27,188 bases of DNA from Planctomycetes bacterium UBA1146 (GTDB taxonomy: Bacteria; Planctomycetota; UBA8108; UBA1146): positions 23,119-50,306 of the forward strand of contig DCAA01000034.1 of NCBI GenBank assembly GCA_002311345.1, in the 5' to 3' direction. A model generated the notes under the pieces. That model saw nothing but the letters and a program-made list of their open reading frames with translations, searched no databases and was not told the origin of the DNA. Position numbers and translations under genes: made by a program. Below, piece after piece: positions 8,232 to 15,860 of the stretch (within the stretch, counting starts at the first letter, position 1; each line of letters starts with the position of its first letter).

Positions 8232-9620
8232 TTGGTCATCGAACGGGAAGTTCTGGTGGTAGGAGGCGGACCGACCGGTTCCGTCGTCGCAACATTGCTG
8301 GCGCAGTGGGGACGTGATGTGCTGCTCATCGGCGATGGTGGTCGCGAAGGTGGATTGCCGATAGAAACGGTGGTTCCGAGCGCAGCCGATACCCTCGAGC
8401 GATTGGGGCTCCAGGATGCCCTCGGATCCTGCGCAAGCCCCGGACCGCTGCGCCATGGCCGGTGCTGGTCGAACCCCACCCTCGAACTCCAAGATGTGCA
8501 CCAAGATGAACGTGGCTGGCGGTTCCGGCGTCCCGATCTCGATCTGTGGTTGCGTGACAGAGCACGCCACACCGGGGTCGAGGTGATCGAAGGCGCTCGC
8601 GCCCGTGGAACTCTCTGTCCGTCCGGGGGCGGCGAGGTGTTGTTCGAGCAAAACGGGGAATCGTTGGTGGTCGATGCCAGACTCATCATCGCGGCCACCG
8701 GTCGCTCGAGTGGTCCTCCGCTACTACCGGTGGCAACGCGGCATCGTTTGCCGGAGATGATTGCCCTCAGTGCCATCGTCGACTGCGGTGACACGGATGA
8801 AGATGCTTCGGTGATCGAGGCGGTCGCTGAGGGGTGGATCTGGTGGCTTCCCTTCGGCGATGGGCGTGCCAGCGTGGCACTCTTCTGCGACCCGTCAGAG
8901 GTTCGTGCCCGAGGCCGAGAAGAAGTGTGGAAGTCGGCTCTGAACCAATCGCAGGGAGCCGCTCGAGGGATCGATGCAACCCCCACGCGGGGTACCCTTG
9001 CCACGGCGAGGATCCATCAGAGTGACGGTGGTTTACTGATCGCAGGAGATGCCATCAGCGCCATCGATCCCCTCTCCAGCCAGGGGCTGGAGAAGGCGCT
9101 CGTCTCGGCCGAGGAGACCGCCCTGGCAGCTCAGACAACATTGCTCGAAGATGCCGACCTGGAAACGATGGTCGATCAGCGCCAGCGCTGGGAGATGCGA
9201 CTGTTTCGCCTGCACCGGCACCAAGCAGTGGCTCTCTATCACGCCGAGACCCGCTTTGGTGAGCATCCATTCTGGGCAGCACGGCACCAACTGGACGCTG
9301 ACTCGATCCAGGTCGCTACCCGGCCCACCGGTCGACTGACACCGGCTGCAGAACTGACGGAAGAACCTCGCTGGATCCGCACCGGAAATCGATTGGCTCC
9401 ACGCCCCGGAATCCGCCTTTCCCACAGCGATGAGGAGTCGATCGACCAGGTCGGCCAGGTGCCGACCGGTGTACTTCTGGACCTGATCGGAGACGAGTTG
9501 CCGATGCGGGAACTGCAGCAGCGCGCAGCCGGCATTCCGGCACTCATCGACCAGTCTCCCGCTTCTCTGGCGCAGATCCTCGGCGAGATGTGCCGTCTCG
9601 AATTGCTCATCGAGAACTAG
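8232..9620 (+). CDS. qhpG: QhpG-like FAD-dependent monooxygenase for CTQ biogenesis
   Basis: This 462-residue flavoprotein has an N-terminal Rossmann motif VVGGGPTG (Gly11-Gly16) and the second FAD motif GDAISAIDPLSSQG (Gly272-Asp273), as in the p-hydroxybenzoate hydroxylase, geranylgeranyl-reductase and halogenase superfamily. In Paracoccus the equivalent QhpG hydroxylates the gamma-subunit tryptophan on the way to cysteine tryptophylquinone. That role is inferred here from its position beside the other qhp genes. It must start at the TTG at 8232: the frame is closed by the TGA at 8217, and GGAGGAGG (8221-8228) sits just before. It converges on qhpE, and the CTAG at 9617-9620 gives both stop codons. 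In the characterised operons qhpG is co-directional; here it follows the ASST-like gene and may be transcribed with it. Confidence 0.82.
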   Translation: MVIEREVLVVGGGPTGSVVATLLAQWGRDVLLIGDGGREGGLPIETVVPSAADTLERLGLQDALGSCASPGPLRHGRCWSNPTLELQDVHQDERGWRFRRPDLDLWLRDRARHTGVEVIEGARARGTLCPSGGGEVLFEQNGESLVVDARLIIAATGRSSGPPLLPVATRHRLPEMIALSAIVDCGDTDEDASVIEAVAEGWIWWLPFGDGRASVALFCDPSEVRARGREEVWKSALNQSQGAARGIDATPTRGTLATARIHQSDGGLLIAGDAISAIDPLSSQGLEKALVSAEETALAAQTTLLEDADLETMVDQRQRWEMRLFRLHRHQAVALYHAETRFGEHPFWAARHQLDADSIQVATRPTGRLTPAAELTEEPRWIRTGNRLAPRPGIRLSHSDEESIDQVGQVPTGVLLDLIGDELPMRELQQRAAGIPALIDQSPASLAQILGEMCRLELLIEN

Positions 9621-10240
9621 CCACCAGCGGCGAGGAAACCGGTCAAGTTGGCGGCGGCAAGGCTCACCCCGGACAGATTTGCGCCACTGGGCAGTCCCGG
9701 TAGATCGCGCGGACGCCCCGAGGCGAACCACACCTTTTTATCTCCGTGGGGCCGCTGCTGCGGGTGCGATCGCGGTAGTGAATCATCGACGAGAACCCCG
9801 TAACAGCTGTGAAGAGCACCTGGATAACATGCCAGTTCGCCGATGGCCGCAGGAGCCACGACACCGATGCCCGCTTCCGATGCCCGCTCGAGCATCTTCT
9901 CCAGATCGTCGCAACGAGAAGGCCGCGTCGTGCCGAGACTGAGGTTGATCCAGTCCACTCCCTCATCGATGGCGTGATCGAGCGCCTCCAGTAAACGAGG
10001 AAAGGGACAGCGGGGTTGATCACGGAAGATCCTCAGCGACAGGATGGTGCTACCGGGAGCCAGGTCGAGGATGGCAGCGGCAGCGCAGGTGCCATGACCG
10101 AGCAGGTCACCCGGCTCCGGATCGTCTTTCCAGTCTCCTGAATCATCGATGGCAGGTCCGTGGATGATCTGGCCTTGATCGCGGATGTGCGGATGGTTGC
10201 CGTTGACTCCGCTGTCGAGAAGCGCGATGCGAACAGTCAT
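9617..10240 (-). CDS. qhpE: QhpE-like compact subtilisin protease (QHNDH gamma-subunit leader peptidase)
   Basis: This small subtilase of 207 residues has no signal peptide, so it should act in the cytoplasm. The triad is visible: ALLDSGVNG (Asp9), LLGHGTCAA (His49) and GVSLAAANLTG (Ser193), with INLSLGT as the usual substrate-binding strand near residue 100. In known QHNDH systems QhpE cleaves the leader from the cross-linked gamma subunit. Two departures from standard subtilisins are visible: the Pro after the nucleophile motif (GTSMAxP) is Ala here, and the oxyanion-hole Asn is not obvious in VVAPAAIGE. The ATG overlaps the qhpB stop by four bases (ATGA), implying translational coupling. 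It is the last gene of the minus-strand qhp operon and ends tail-to-tail with qhpG. Confidence 0.85.
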   Translation of the reverse strand: MTVRIALLDSGVNGNHPHIRDQGQIIHGPAIDDSGDWKDDPEPGDLLGHGTCAAAAILDLAPGSTILSLRIFRDQPRCPFPRLLEALDHAIDEGVDWINLSLGTTRPSRCDDLEKMLERASEAGIGVVAPAAIGELACYPGALHSCYGVLVDDSLPRSHPQQRPHGDKKVWFASGRPRDLPGLPSGANLSGVSLAAANLTGFLAAGG

Positions 10241-11361
10241 TGCCAGACGAGATGGAGACTTCCCTCCAGTTCTCCATCCATCTCCACCGTCTTGAGATAC
10301 TGATGCTCTCCATCGTAGATCACCACTTCATGACCTCGTCCAACGAGATAGAGTTTCTTGCCGTCTGGGGAGATACCGGAGAATCCCAGTCCATTGCGCA
10401 CCGGTACGCGGGTCTCGAGGATTTTCGAACCATCTTCGAGACTGAAATTGACCAGTGTGATGATGGGATCGACGCCGTTTTGCTGTCCCCCGCGCCCTCC
10501 GCTACTGCCAGTCCCCATCGCAACTTTACCATCCTGGGTGATGAAGAAACGCCAGGATGAGAAGGGAGGACCCCACTCCTGCCGTTCGATCACCTCCATC
10601 GAGGCGAGATCGAGTTCGACGACACCACCGATTCGACGATGGGTGTGGACCGGATCGGTCATCGTGTAGAGCAAGCGGTAGCGATCTGGTTTTTGATGGT
10701 GGTAAAAATCGTTGCGGCCCCCGACCTGTAGTCGACCCATTCCGGAATAGAGCGGAGTGGAGAGATCGATCTTGCCGACCTCTTTCAACGTCTCGGGATC
10801 GATCACCTGAAAATCGCGGCCGAAAACATGCCAGAACTTGCCATCGGGGCTGATCTGTGCTCCACGGCGAATGGCCGAGGGAAGTTCCTCCATCCGCTTG
10901 ATCACCTTCTTCTCCTCGGTGTCGTAGAGGAGCCACTGCGACTTCTCGATCTTGTAGTGATCCGGCTCCAGCTTGACGCGGTCGATATTGACGTACCACT
11001 TCTTTCCACCGGGAATCTCGCGCACATCATCGACCCGGATCAACCAGCCGGTCTCGGTGAAATCATGCTCCTCGATCACCTCGTTGGCGATCAGATCGAA
11101 CACCTCGACCTTGAACTTCTTGGCGGTGATGAGAAACGCGCGGGTCTCGTCGTGAGAATAGGTGATGCCGTGACATATGCCGTGCTTGGCCTGGATGCGC
11201 GCCACTTCCTCGTCCTTCTCGATGTCGTACTTGACCAGGAAATCGGGCCACATCCTGAGCCAGAAGTAGGCCTTCTTGGCGGCGGGGGGATCGGGCTCGG
11301 CTTGCTGGGCCACGGCGATCAGCGGAAACAGCATCCACAGCAGTAACAGGCAGCGTTTCAT
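10237..11361 (-). CDS. qhpB: Quinohemoprotein amine dehydrogenase beta subunit (seven-bladed propeller)
   Basis: This 374-residue protein has a clear signal peptide (MKRCLLLLWMLFPLIAVA, then QQAEP). The rest is a repetitive beta-propeller: YFWLRMWPDFLVKYDIEKDE, HGITYSHDETRAFLI, GAQISPDGKFWHVFG, FSGISPDGKKLYLVG. The size and fold match the QHNDH beta subunit, which packs against the diheme alpha subunit and encloses the CTQ-bearing gamma subunit in the periplasm. Start: AGGAGG six bases before the ATG at 11361; the frame is open far upstream only because it shadows qhpC. It is 10 bases downstream of qhpC and overlaps qhpE by four. The sequence alone would only say propeller; the subunit call rests on its fixed place in the A-D-C-B-E order. 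Confidence 0.86.
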   Translation of the reverse strand: MKRCLLLLWMLFPLIAVAQQAEPDPPAAKKAYFWLRMWPDFLVKYDIEKDEEVARIQAKHGICHGITYSHDETRAFLITAKKFKVEVFDLIANEVIEEHDFTETGWLIRVDDVREIPGGKKWYVNIDRVKLEPDHYKIEKSQWLLYDTEEKKVIKRMEELPSAIRRGAQISPDGKFWHVFGRDFQVIDPETLKEVGKIDLSTPLYSGMGRLQVGGRNDFYHHQKPDRYRLLYTMTDPVHTHRRIGGVVELDLASMEVIERQEWGPPFSSWRFFITQDGKVAMGTGSSGGRGGQQNGVDPIITLVNFSLEDGSKILETRVPVRNGLGFSGISPDGKKLYLVGRGHEVVIYDGEHQYLKTVEMDGELEGSLHLVWQ

Positions 11362-11371
11362 CGACAACCTC

Positions 11372-11689
11372 CTAGGGGAACACCAGGTCGATGGAGGACC
11401 AGTCCTGAACGGGAGCGCCGCATGATCGAGACCAGTCGGCAAAGTTGGTGAGCGCATCGGGAACCTGAGCCGGCCAGTAACAGGAGTGGTAGCAATCGTA
11501 GAGGTCTCGTTCGATGGGGGTGCAGAGACCGTAGGTCCCACCGCCACTATCGACTTCCCAGCCGGGGGCCAGCTGCGTACTGCAGCCGAACGGAATCCTC
11601 TCAGCGAGCGGGCCGACCGAGTCCTGGGCACCGGCATACCGCTCCTCGATCAGCCTCGCCTTCTGGTTGATGGCCCGGATGTGCTTCAT
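11372..11689 (-). CDS. qhpC: Quinohemoprotein amine dehydrogenase gamma subunit precursor (CTQ carrier)
   Basis: This 105-residue substrate peptide is matured into the catalytic subunit of QHNDH. A leader (residues 1 to about 29, MKHIRAINQKARLIEERYAG and on) precedes the Cys-rich core. With mature numbering = residue minus 29, all known modification sites are present: Cys36-Glu45 (7-16), Cys56-Asp62 (27-33) and Cys70-Asp78 (41-49) for the thioethers, and Cys66 with Trp72 (37, 43) for cysteine tryptophylquinone. Asp62 also corresponds to the catalytic base. The conserved blocks PGWEVD and WPAQV are visible. There is one additional Cys (Cys90), and the residue before the CTQ tryptophan is Tyr instead of Trp. 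There is no Sec signal peptide, which agrees with export by QhpF. Its ATG overlaps the qhpD stop (TGATG), and GAGGGG upstream is the ribosome binding site. Confidence 0.95.
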   Translation of the reverse strand: MKHIRAINQKARLIEERYAGAQDSVGPLAERIPFGCSTQLAPGWEVDSGGGTYGLCTPIERDLYDCYHSCYWPAQVPDALTNFADWSRSCGAPVQDWSSIDLVFP

Positions 11690-13170
11690 CAGATCCCCTC
11701 GTTCTTCTCGACCACCGGCAACTTGGGAACCGGTCTCGATTCGTAATTCACGAGGAAATCCGGATTGCCCAGTGCGATCGTCGCGTAACTTCGTAGTCCA
11801 AGATCGGTCCAGGCACGGATCCAGTCGCAGTAGTGCAGGTTCGGGGCTGTAGGATCCTTGTAGCGAACATACGCCTCGTGATAACAGCCGCCACTGCAAT
11901 GGGGACGGGCAAAGCACTTGTGGCACGCCAGCTTGTTCGAGATGTGAGTGCTGTCGAGGAACTCGCGCCGTTTCTTTTCATCGATTCCATCGTCGATGGT
12001 GCCGAGGCTATGCTCGCCCGATTCGACGAAACGGTGGCACAACCCCAGTTCCCCCTCGGTGGAGACCCCGAGCAAACCCAGTCCCGCACCGCACGGATGA
12101 GACTTGTTGATGCCCAGATGGATCTCCTGGATCAGATCGTGGAGGTTGGAGAAACCGTGTCTCTTGCCAGCGAGAGCCGCATCGACGTAGTCGGAGGACA
12201 ACACCTCGAAGTCCCGAAGAATCGTGCCCAGATGTCCTCCATCGAGGGCGTACTCTCGATCCTCGGCGCTGGTGACCGGTGCAAAGCCGACCGAATCGAA
12301 GCCGATCTCATCGATCAGGTGGTGATAGGTCTCTGGCACCGGGGCCATCCCTGCAGTGAGCGTCACACGCGCCCCGATCGGCCGACCCTGGGGTCGATTC
12401 TTTTCGAGCAACTTGCGAATCCTCGGCAGGATGATCTCGTAACTTCCGCGACCACTCGAAAAGGTCCGGTGTCGATCCTGATCCCCCTTGTTGCCATCGA
12501 TGCTGATGTTGATGCCGAACTTGTGTTCGACCAGAAAATCGATCACCTCGTCGCTCAACAGCGTCGCATTGGTGGTCAGAGAAAAGGAAACCGGCCTTCC
12601 CACTTCCCTCCCCCTACGGACTGCATGTTCGGTGGCAACCCGGATGGTGTTGAAATTGAGCAACGTCTCACCACCAAAGAAGGTGATGGAGACTCCGCTT
12701 CTGCCCTCGGAACTCTCCAGCAGGAAATCGACCGACTTGCAGGCGGTCTCTTCCGTCATCATCGGCAGTCGGGGTGTTCCGTCCGGTTTTTTCTGGTCGG
12801 AGACCCGATCTTCTCCGTACTCGTAACAATAGGTGCACGACAGGTTGCACTTGTTGGTGACATTGAGCACCAGCGTTGCCAGTGGAAATGGCATCGGCGG
12901 CGACTGCACGGGCGGTGCTGTCGGGGCACCGACCGGCTGTAGCATCCCCATCGCTGCCAGTTCGTCGAACGCTTCCCTGACCTCCGACTGACGCTCCGCT
13001 TCCAGGGTCTCGAGCCAGGGGCCCGGTTCCGCTCCTCTGGGATCGGAGAAGTTCTCGATGATCTCGGCTGTGACATCGTCGAGCTGCACCACCGCTGCAG
13101 TCGGGGTGACATAGGCAAACTGCACCCCGTCACTCTCGAATCGATGGAAGAGTGTCGTATGAAATTTCAT
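11689..13170 (-). CDS. qhpD: QhpD-like radical SAM/SPASM enzyme forming thioether bridges
   Basis: This 493-residue radical SAM enzyme starts with a RiPP-recognition-like N-terminal region (FESDGVQFAYVTPTAAVVQL). The SAM-cluster motif is CNLSCTYC (Cys108, Cys112, Cys115), followed by the FFGGETLLN motif. A full seven-Cys SPASM domain binds two auxiliary clusters: Cys360, Cys378, then Cys416-x2-Cys419-x5-Cys425-x3-Cys429 and Cys448. In Paracoccus, QhpD joins Cys sulfurs to Asp/Glu side-chain carbons in QhpC. The adjacent QhpC, with all target residues, supports the same reaction here. Start: the ATG at 13170 overlaps the qhpA stop as ATGA; an in-frame ATG at 13182 would add four residues and cannot be excluded. 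Confidence 0.93.
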   Translation of the reverse strand: MKFHTTLFHRFESDGVQFAYVTPTAAVVQLDDVTAEIIENFSDPRGAEPGPWLETLEAERQSEVREAFDELAAMGMLQPVGAPTAPPVQSPPMPFPLATLVLNVTNKCNLSCTYCYEYGEDRVSDQKKPDGTPRLPMMTEETACKSVDFLLESSEGRSGVSITFFGGETLLNFNTIRVATEHAVRRGREVGRPVSFSLTTNATLLSDEVIDFLVEHKFGINISIDGNKGDQDRHRTFSSGRGSYEIILPRIRKLLEKNRPQGRPIGARVTLTAGMAPVPETYHHLIDEIGFDSVGFAPVTSAEDREYALDGGHLGTILRDFEVLSSDYVDAALAGKRHGFSNLHDLIQEIHLGINKSHPCGAGLGLLGVSTEGELGLCHRFVESGEHSLGTIDDGIDEKKRREFLDSTHISNKLACHKCFARPHCSGGCYHEAYVRYKDPTAPNLHYCDWIRAWTDLGLRSYATIALGNPDFLVNYESRPVPKLPVVEKNEGI

Positions 13171-15608
13171 CGCTGGTTCCATTCATAACGATCCCACTTG
13201 ACGTAGATCGGCACCGTCACCAGCAGGTGACCGCGTGCCCGGAATTCTTTCTCGATCATCTTGGGAGGGCCATCGTCGGCAACGATCTCTACGGGTGGAT
13301 CCTTCCGATCCGGATCGTCATCGTGCGAGTCTGGGCCAGAGTCTTCGTGTGAATCTTCGTCCGAGTCGCCGTTGGATTCGTCGTCAGAATCATCGTCTTG
13401 CTCTTTCTTGACTTCCTTACGCTCGGGAACGGTGAGGGTACAGGTTGCCACCACATAGACATCACCGATGTTGTTGGCGCTGAAACGGCGCTCTGGATTG
13501 GGACCATCGATGGCGGGTGTGAAGACCCCGGTCTCTTCATCGAGTTCCCCGACGAACTGGATATCGTCATCGCCGGGTCGGATCGGAAACTCCTCGAGGT
13601 GCCATTTCACCGCCACCGTCATCAACTCGACATCGTCATCGTTGTAGGGCACGCCGTCGGGGCCACGGTGGAATGCCACCGCCTCGAATCGTTCCAGTTG
13701 TTTGGGACGCATCTTTCCGCCGATCCGAGAGAAACCAGGATTCGGACGGATACGGATTCCATCGATGGTGTCATAGAGGGTGATCTCGCGCGGACCATGG
13801 TGAATCCGGAAGTCGATGGCTCGCTTGCCGAGCGGGGTTTTCGCGGCCACATCCACGGTGAGGGTGACATGACTGTCGTCGTGACGTTCGGCAGCGGTAA
13901 CGGTCAATCCTTTGCCCACATGAAAATCATCTGCACCGAGATCTTCCGGGAACCCGCACCCGAATACCTCGATGGTGTTGCCTTCGGATGGGACCGCCAT
14001 CTCTGCGCCATGAAGTGCGAAGATCGTCGGCGTCTCTCCGACACGCAGCAACTCCATTTCGATACCCACTTCGTTGTACTCGCCGGTGAAGAGACGCCCT
14101 TGCATGCGGACCCAGGATTCATCGAGCAGTAACACCTCGCGCAGCGATTCCAGTTCACCGGGTGCGGTACTGGTGGAGCGTCCGCGCCAGGAATGTCCGG
14201 CGTAGAAGAGTCCCGTGCCCTTGCGCACCACGGTACGGCCATTTGCACGCAGCCAGCGCCAACTGGACTCGTACTCGCCGGTGGCGGTCTGTTTCAGATC
14301 GAGTGTTCCGCGGATATCCCCGCGTCCCACTTCGTGGCCCGAGATGATCCAGCGACCTTCCAGCGGCACCTCTCGTTTTTCCTGGTTCCAGGTGCGCCAC
14401 TCGTCGCTGAAGAGCGGCTGTTCCTTCGCCAGCACGGCAAGCACGCGGTCGGCACGATCCTGCTGAGTCCTCTGTCTGGAGCGCGGCGGGGAAGAATCGC
14501 CTTGCTCCTCTTCATCATCCTCATCATCCGCATCATCCGATTGCCATCCGCGACCGCGACCGCGACCGCGATCGCGGAAGGACTGGAAACCAACCAGCGG
14601 GTAGAGGGCCAGGTGAGTGGCCTTGAGTAGTTTCCACTCCTGCTCATCGCGGTGTTCCGACAGCACCCGGCCGAGCGTGTGACAGTCGGCGCAGGTTTCA
14701 CGCAGGTCATCGTCCTGGTCCTCTTCAGACCAGTGAACTCGCCGTTCCGTCTCGTACATCGCGGCTCTCGCCTCGGCATGGGACAGACCGTGTTCCTCGG
14801 AAAGGTATCGAACTATCTCCTTCGCCTCCTCGGGAGTGAGGGAAACGAAGTAGAGCCGCGCCATCCTCTTGATGGAGATCTCCCAGGCTTCCGGTGTCTT
14901 TCTCATGTAGGAAATGCGCGTCATCTTGCCCTCGTCGTCTCGGGCGTGACAGACGACGCAGCGCTCCTCGATCAGCGGATGCTGGACCGGGATCCCCTCT
15001 CTGGGCTTCTTCTTGCGACGCGCTTCGGACCGATCTCCACCGGAACGCTCTCTTCCGCCCTCGGCTGTAACGTCGTCACCGTCGGAGGAACTCTGCTCGG
15101 TCGCTTGCGCATCAGCACCCTGGGCGGCCTCGGCTTCGGGTCCACCTCGGGCACCGGCACCTCTGCCCGCTCTTTCCTGGCGATTGCCGCGTCGTCCTTG
15201 CCTCTCGCCAGCGCCGCGACGAGTGGGCGGCGGATCCTGCTGCTGGACCGATTCCTGCTCGGTCTCCTCACCGGAACTCTGTACCGGATCCTGTACCGAA
15301 GGATCTCGAGAGTCCGCACTTTCTTGTTCGCTTTCTTGCTGGGGCGTAGAAGATTTCCCCTCCACGAGATCGCGATAGTACTGGCCAGCCGCTCCGAGCA
15401 AGGCAGGTGCCGGCATCACCGCTGATGCGGCAGCGATCTCGGTCGTCGGTGCATCAGTTGGGCCAGAAGAGATGGTCTCGGATTCGCCGGGATTGGCGAT
15501 AAAAACAGCATCCTGTTGTCCGATGAATAATCCCGCCCCCACCACCAGGATGGCGACGACCAGCAATTTCTGCATCGCGGAGTGAGAGACATCCGGCGCT
15601 GAGCGCAT
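13167..15608 (-). CDS. qhpA: Quinohemoprotein amine dehydrogenase alpha subunit, diheme cytochrome c, with membrane anchor and disordered inserts
   Basis: This 813-residue protein opens with one hydrophobic helix (about 15-30), without an obvious cleavage site. A Gln/Glu/Arg/Ser-rich low-complexity linker (about 85-205) follows, then a diheme cytochrome c domain with CVVCH (217-221) and CADCH (306-310). Beta domains typical of QHNDH alpha domains II-IV follow (LEGRWIISGHEVGRGDIRG at about 416; IPT-like segments later). The subunit passes electrons from CTQ through its hemes to a soluble acceptor. Odd features are an acidic/Arg-Gly insert at about 346-385 and an Asp/Ser/Glu-rich insert near 750-785, which make it far longer than the roughly 500 residues usual in Proteobacteria. 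Start at 15608 is chosen for GGAG about eight bases upstream; the ATG at 15575 is an alternative. Confidence 0.88.
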   Translation of the reverse strand: MRSAPDVSHSAMQKLLVVAILVVGAGLFIGQQDAVFIANPGESETISSGPTDAPTTEIAAASAVMPAPALLGAAGQYYRDLVEGKSSTPQQESEQESADSRDPSVQDPVQSSGEETEQESVQQQDPPPTRRGAGERQGRRGNRQERAGRGAGARGGPEAEAAQGADAQATEQSSSDGDDVTAEGGRERSGGDRSEARRKKKPREGIPVQHPLIEERCVVCHARDDEGKMTRISYMRKTPEAWEISIKRMARLYFVSLTPEEAKEIVRYLSEEHGLSHAEARAAMYETERRVHWSEEDQDDDLRETCADCHTLGRVLSEHRDEQEWKLLKATHLALYPLVGFQSFRDRGRGRGRGWQSDDADDEDDEEEQGDSSPPRSRQRTQQDRADRVLAVLAKEQPLFSDEWRTWNQEKREVPLEGRWIISGHEVGRGDIRGTLDLKQTATGEYESSWRWLRANGRTVVRKGTGLFYAGHSWRGRSTSTAPGELESLREVLLLDESWVRMQGRLFTGEYNEVGIEMELLRVGETPTIFALHGAEMAVPSEGNTIEVFGCGFPEDLGADDFHVGKGLTVTAAERHDDSHVTLTVDVAAKTPLGKRAIDFRIHHGPREITLYDTIDGIRIRPNPGFSRIGGKMRPKQLERFEAVAFHRGPDGVPYNDDDVELMTVAVKWHLEEFPIRPGDDDIQFVGELDEETGVFTPAIDGPNPERRFSANNIGDVYVVATCTLTVPERKEVKKEQDDDSDDESNGDSDEDSHEDSGPDSHDDDPDRKDPPVEIVADDGPPKMIEKEFRARGHLLVTVPIYVKWDRYEWNQR
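14548..14577. repeat. Hexamer tandem repeat inside qhpA
   Basis: Four copies of CCGCGA (14548-14571) followed by a degenerate fifth unit encode the Arg-Gly run in the qhpA insert. Next to it a CATC/ATC-rich stretch encodes the Asp/Glu run. Slippage of such repeats could change the insert length without a frameshift. Confidence 0.6.
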
Positions 15609-15860
15609 CCGCGTACTCCGATCCGTCACAAGCAGAACAGGGCGCTCCTCCGGCAGGCGAAGAATCACCACTGATGAGGCATCCAGGATCTGGGCCGCTG
15701 CAGGAGCAATTACTGAAGCAAACTGCCCCTGACACCTCCATGAACGTCTCTTGGTATCCCAGAACCAGTCACCGGGCAACCCCCGAGAAGGTGACTGGCC
15801 CCTCGCATCGAGGTCTCCTGCGGCTTCTCATGGGGATCGATCAAATTGCGGAGAGGACCG
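15609..15860. promoter_or_regulatory. Divergent control region between qhpA and qhpF with a 9-bp inverted repeat
   Basis: These 252 bases separate the divergent starts of qhpA and qhpF. They contain a perfect 9-bp inverted repeat, CCAGTCACC at 15765-15773 and GGTGACTGG at 15790-15798, with a 16-base spacer. This could be an operator for a dimeric regulator, or a hairpin in the qhpF leader. I saw no convincing sigma-70 pair. The AraC-type activator gene (qhpR) that accompanies known QHNDH operons is not in the window, so the regulator is unknown. Confidence 0.45.

Noticed and set aside
11372..11926. Gamma subunit read as a 184-residue protein from 11926
   Set aside because: The first 79 codons overlap the qhpD C-terminal coding region in another frame. 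The ATG at 11689 has its own ribosome binding site and yields the usual gamma-precursor size.
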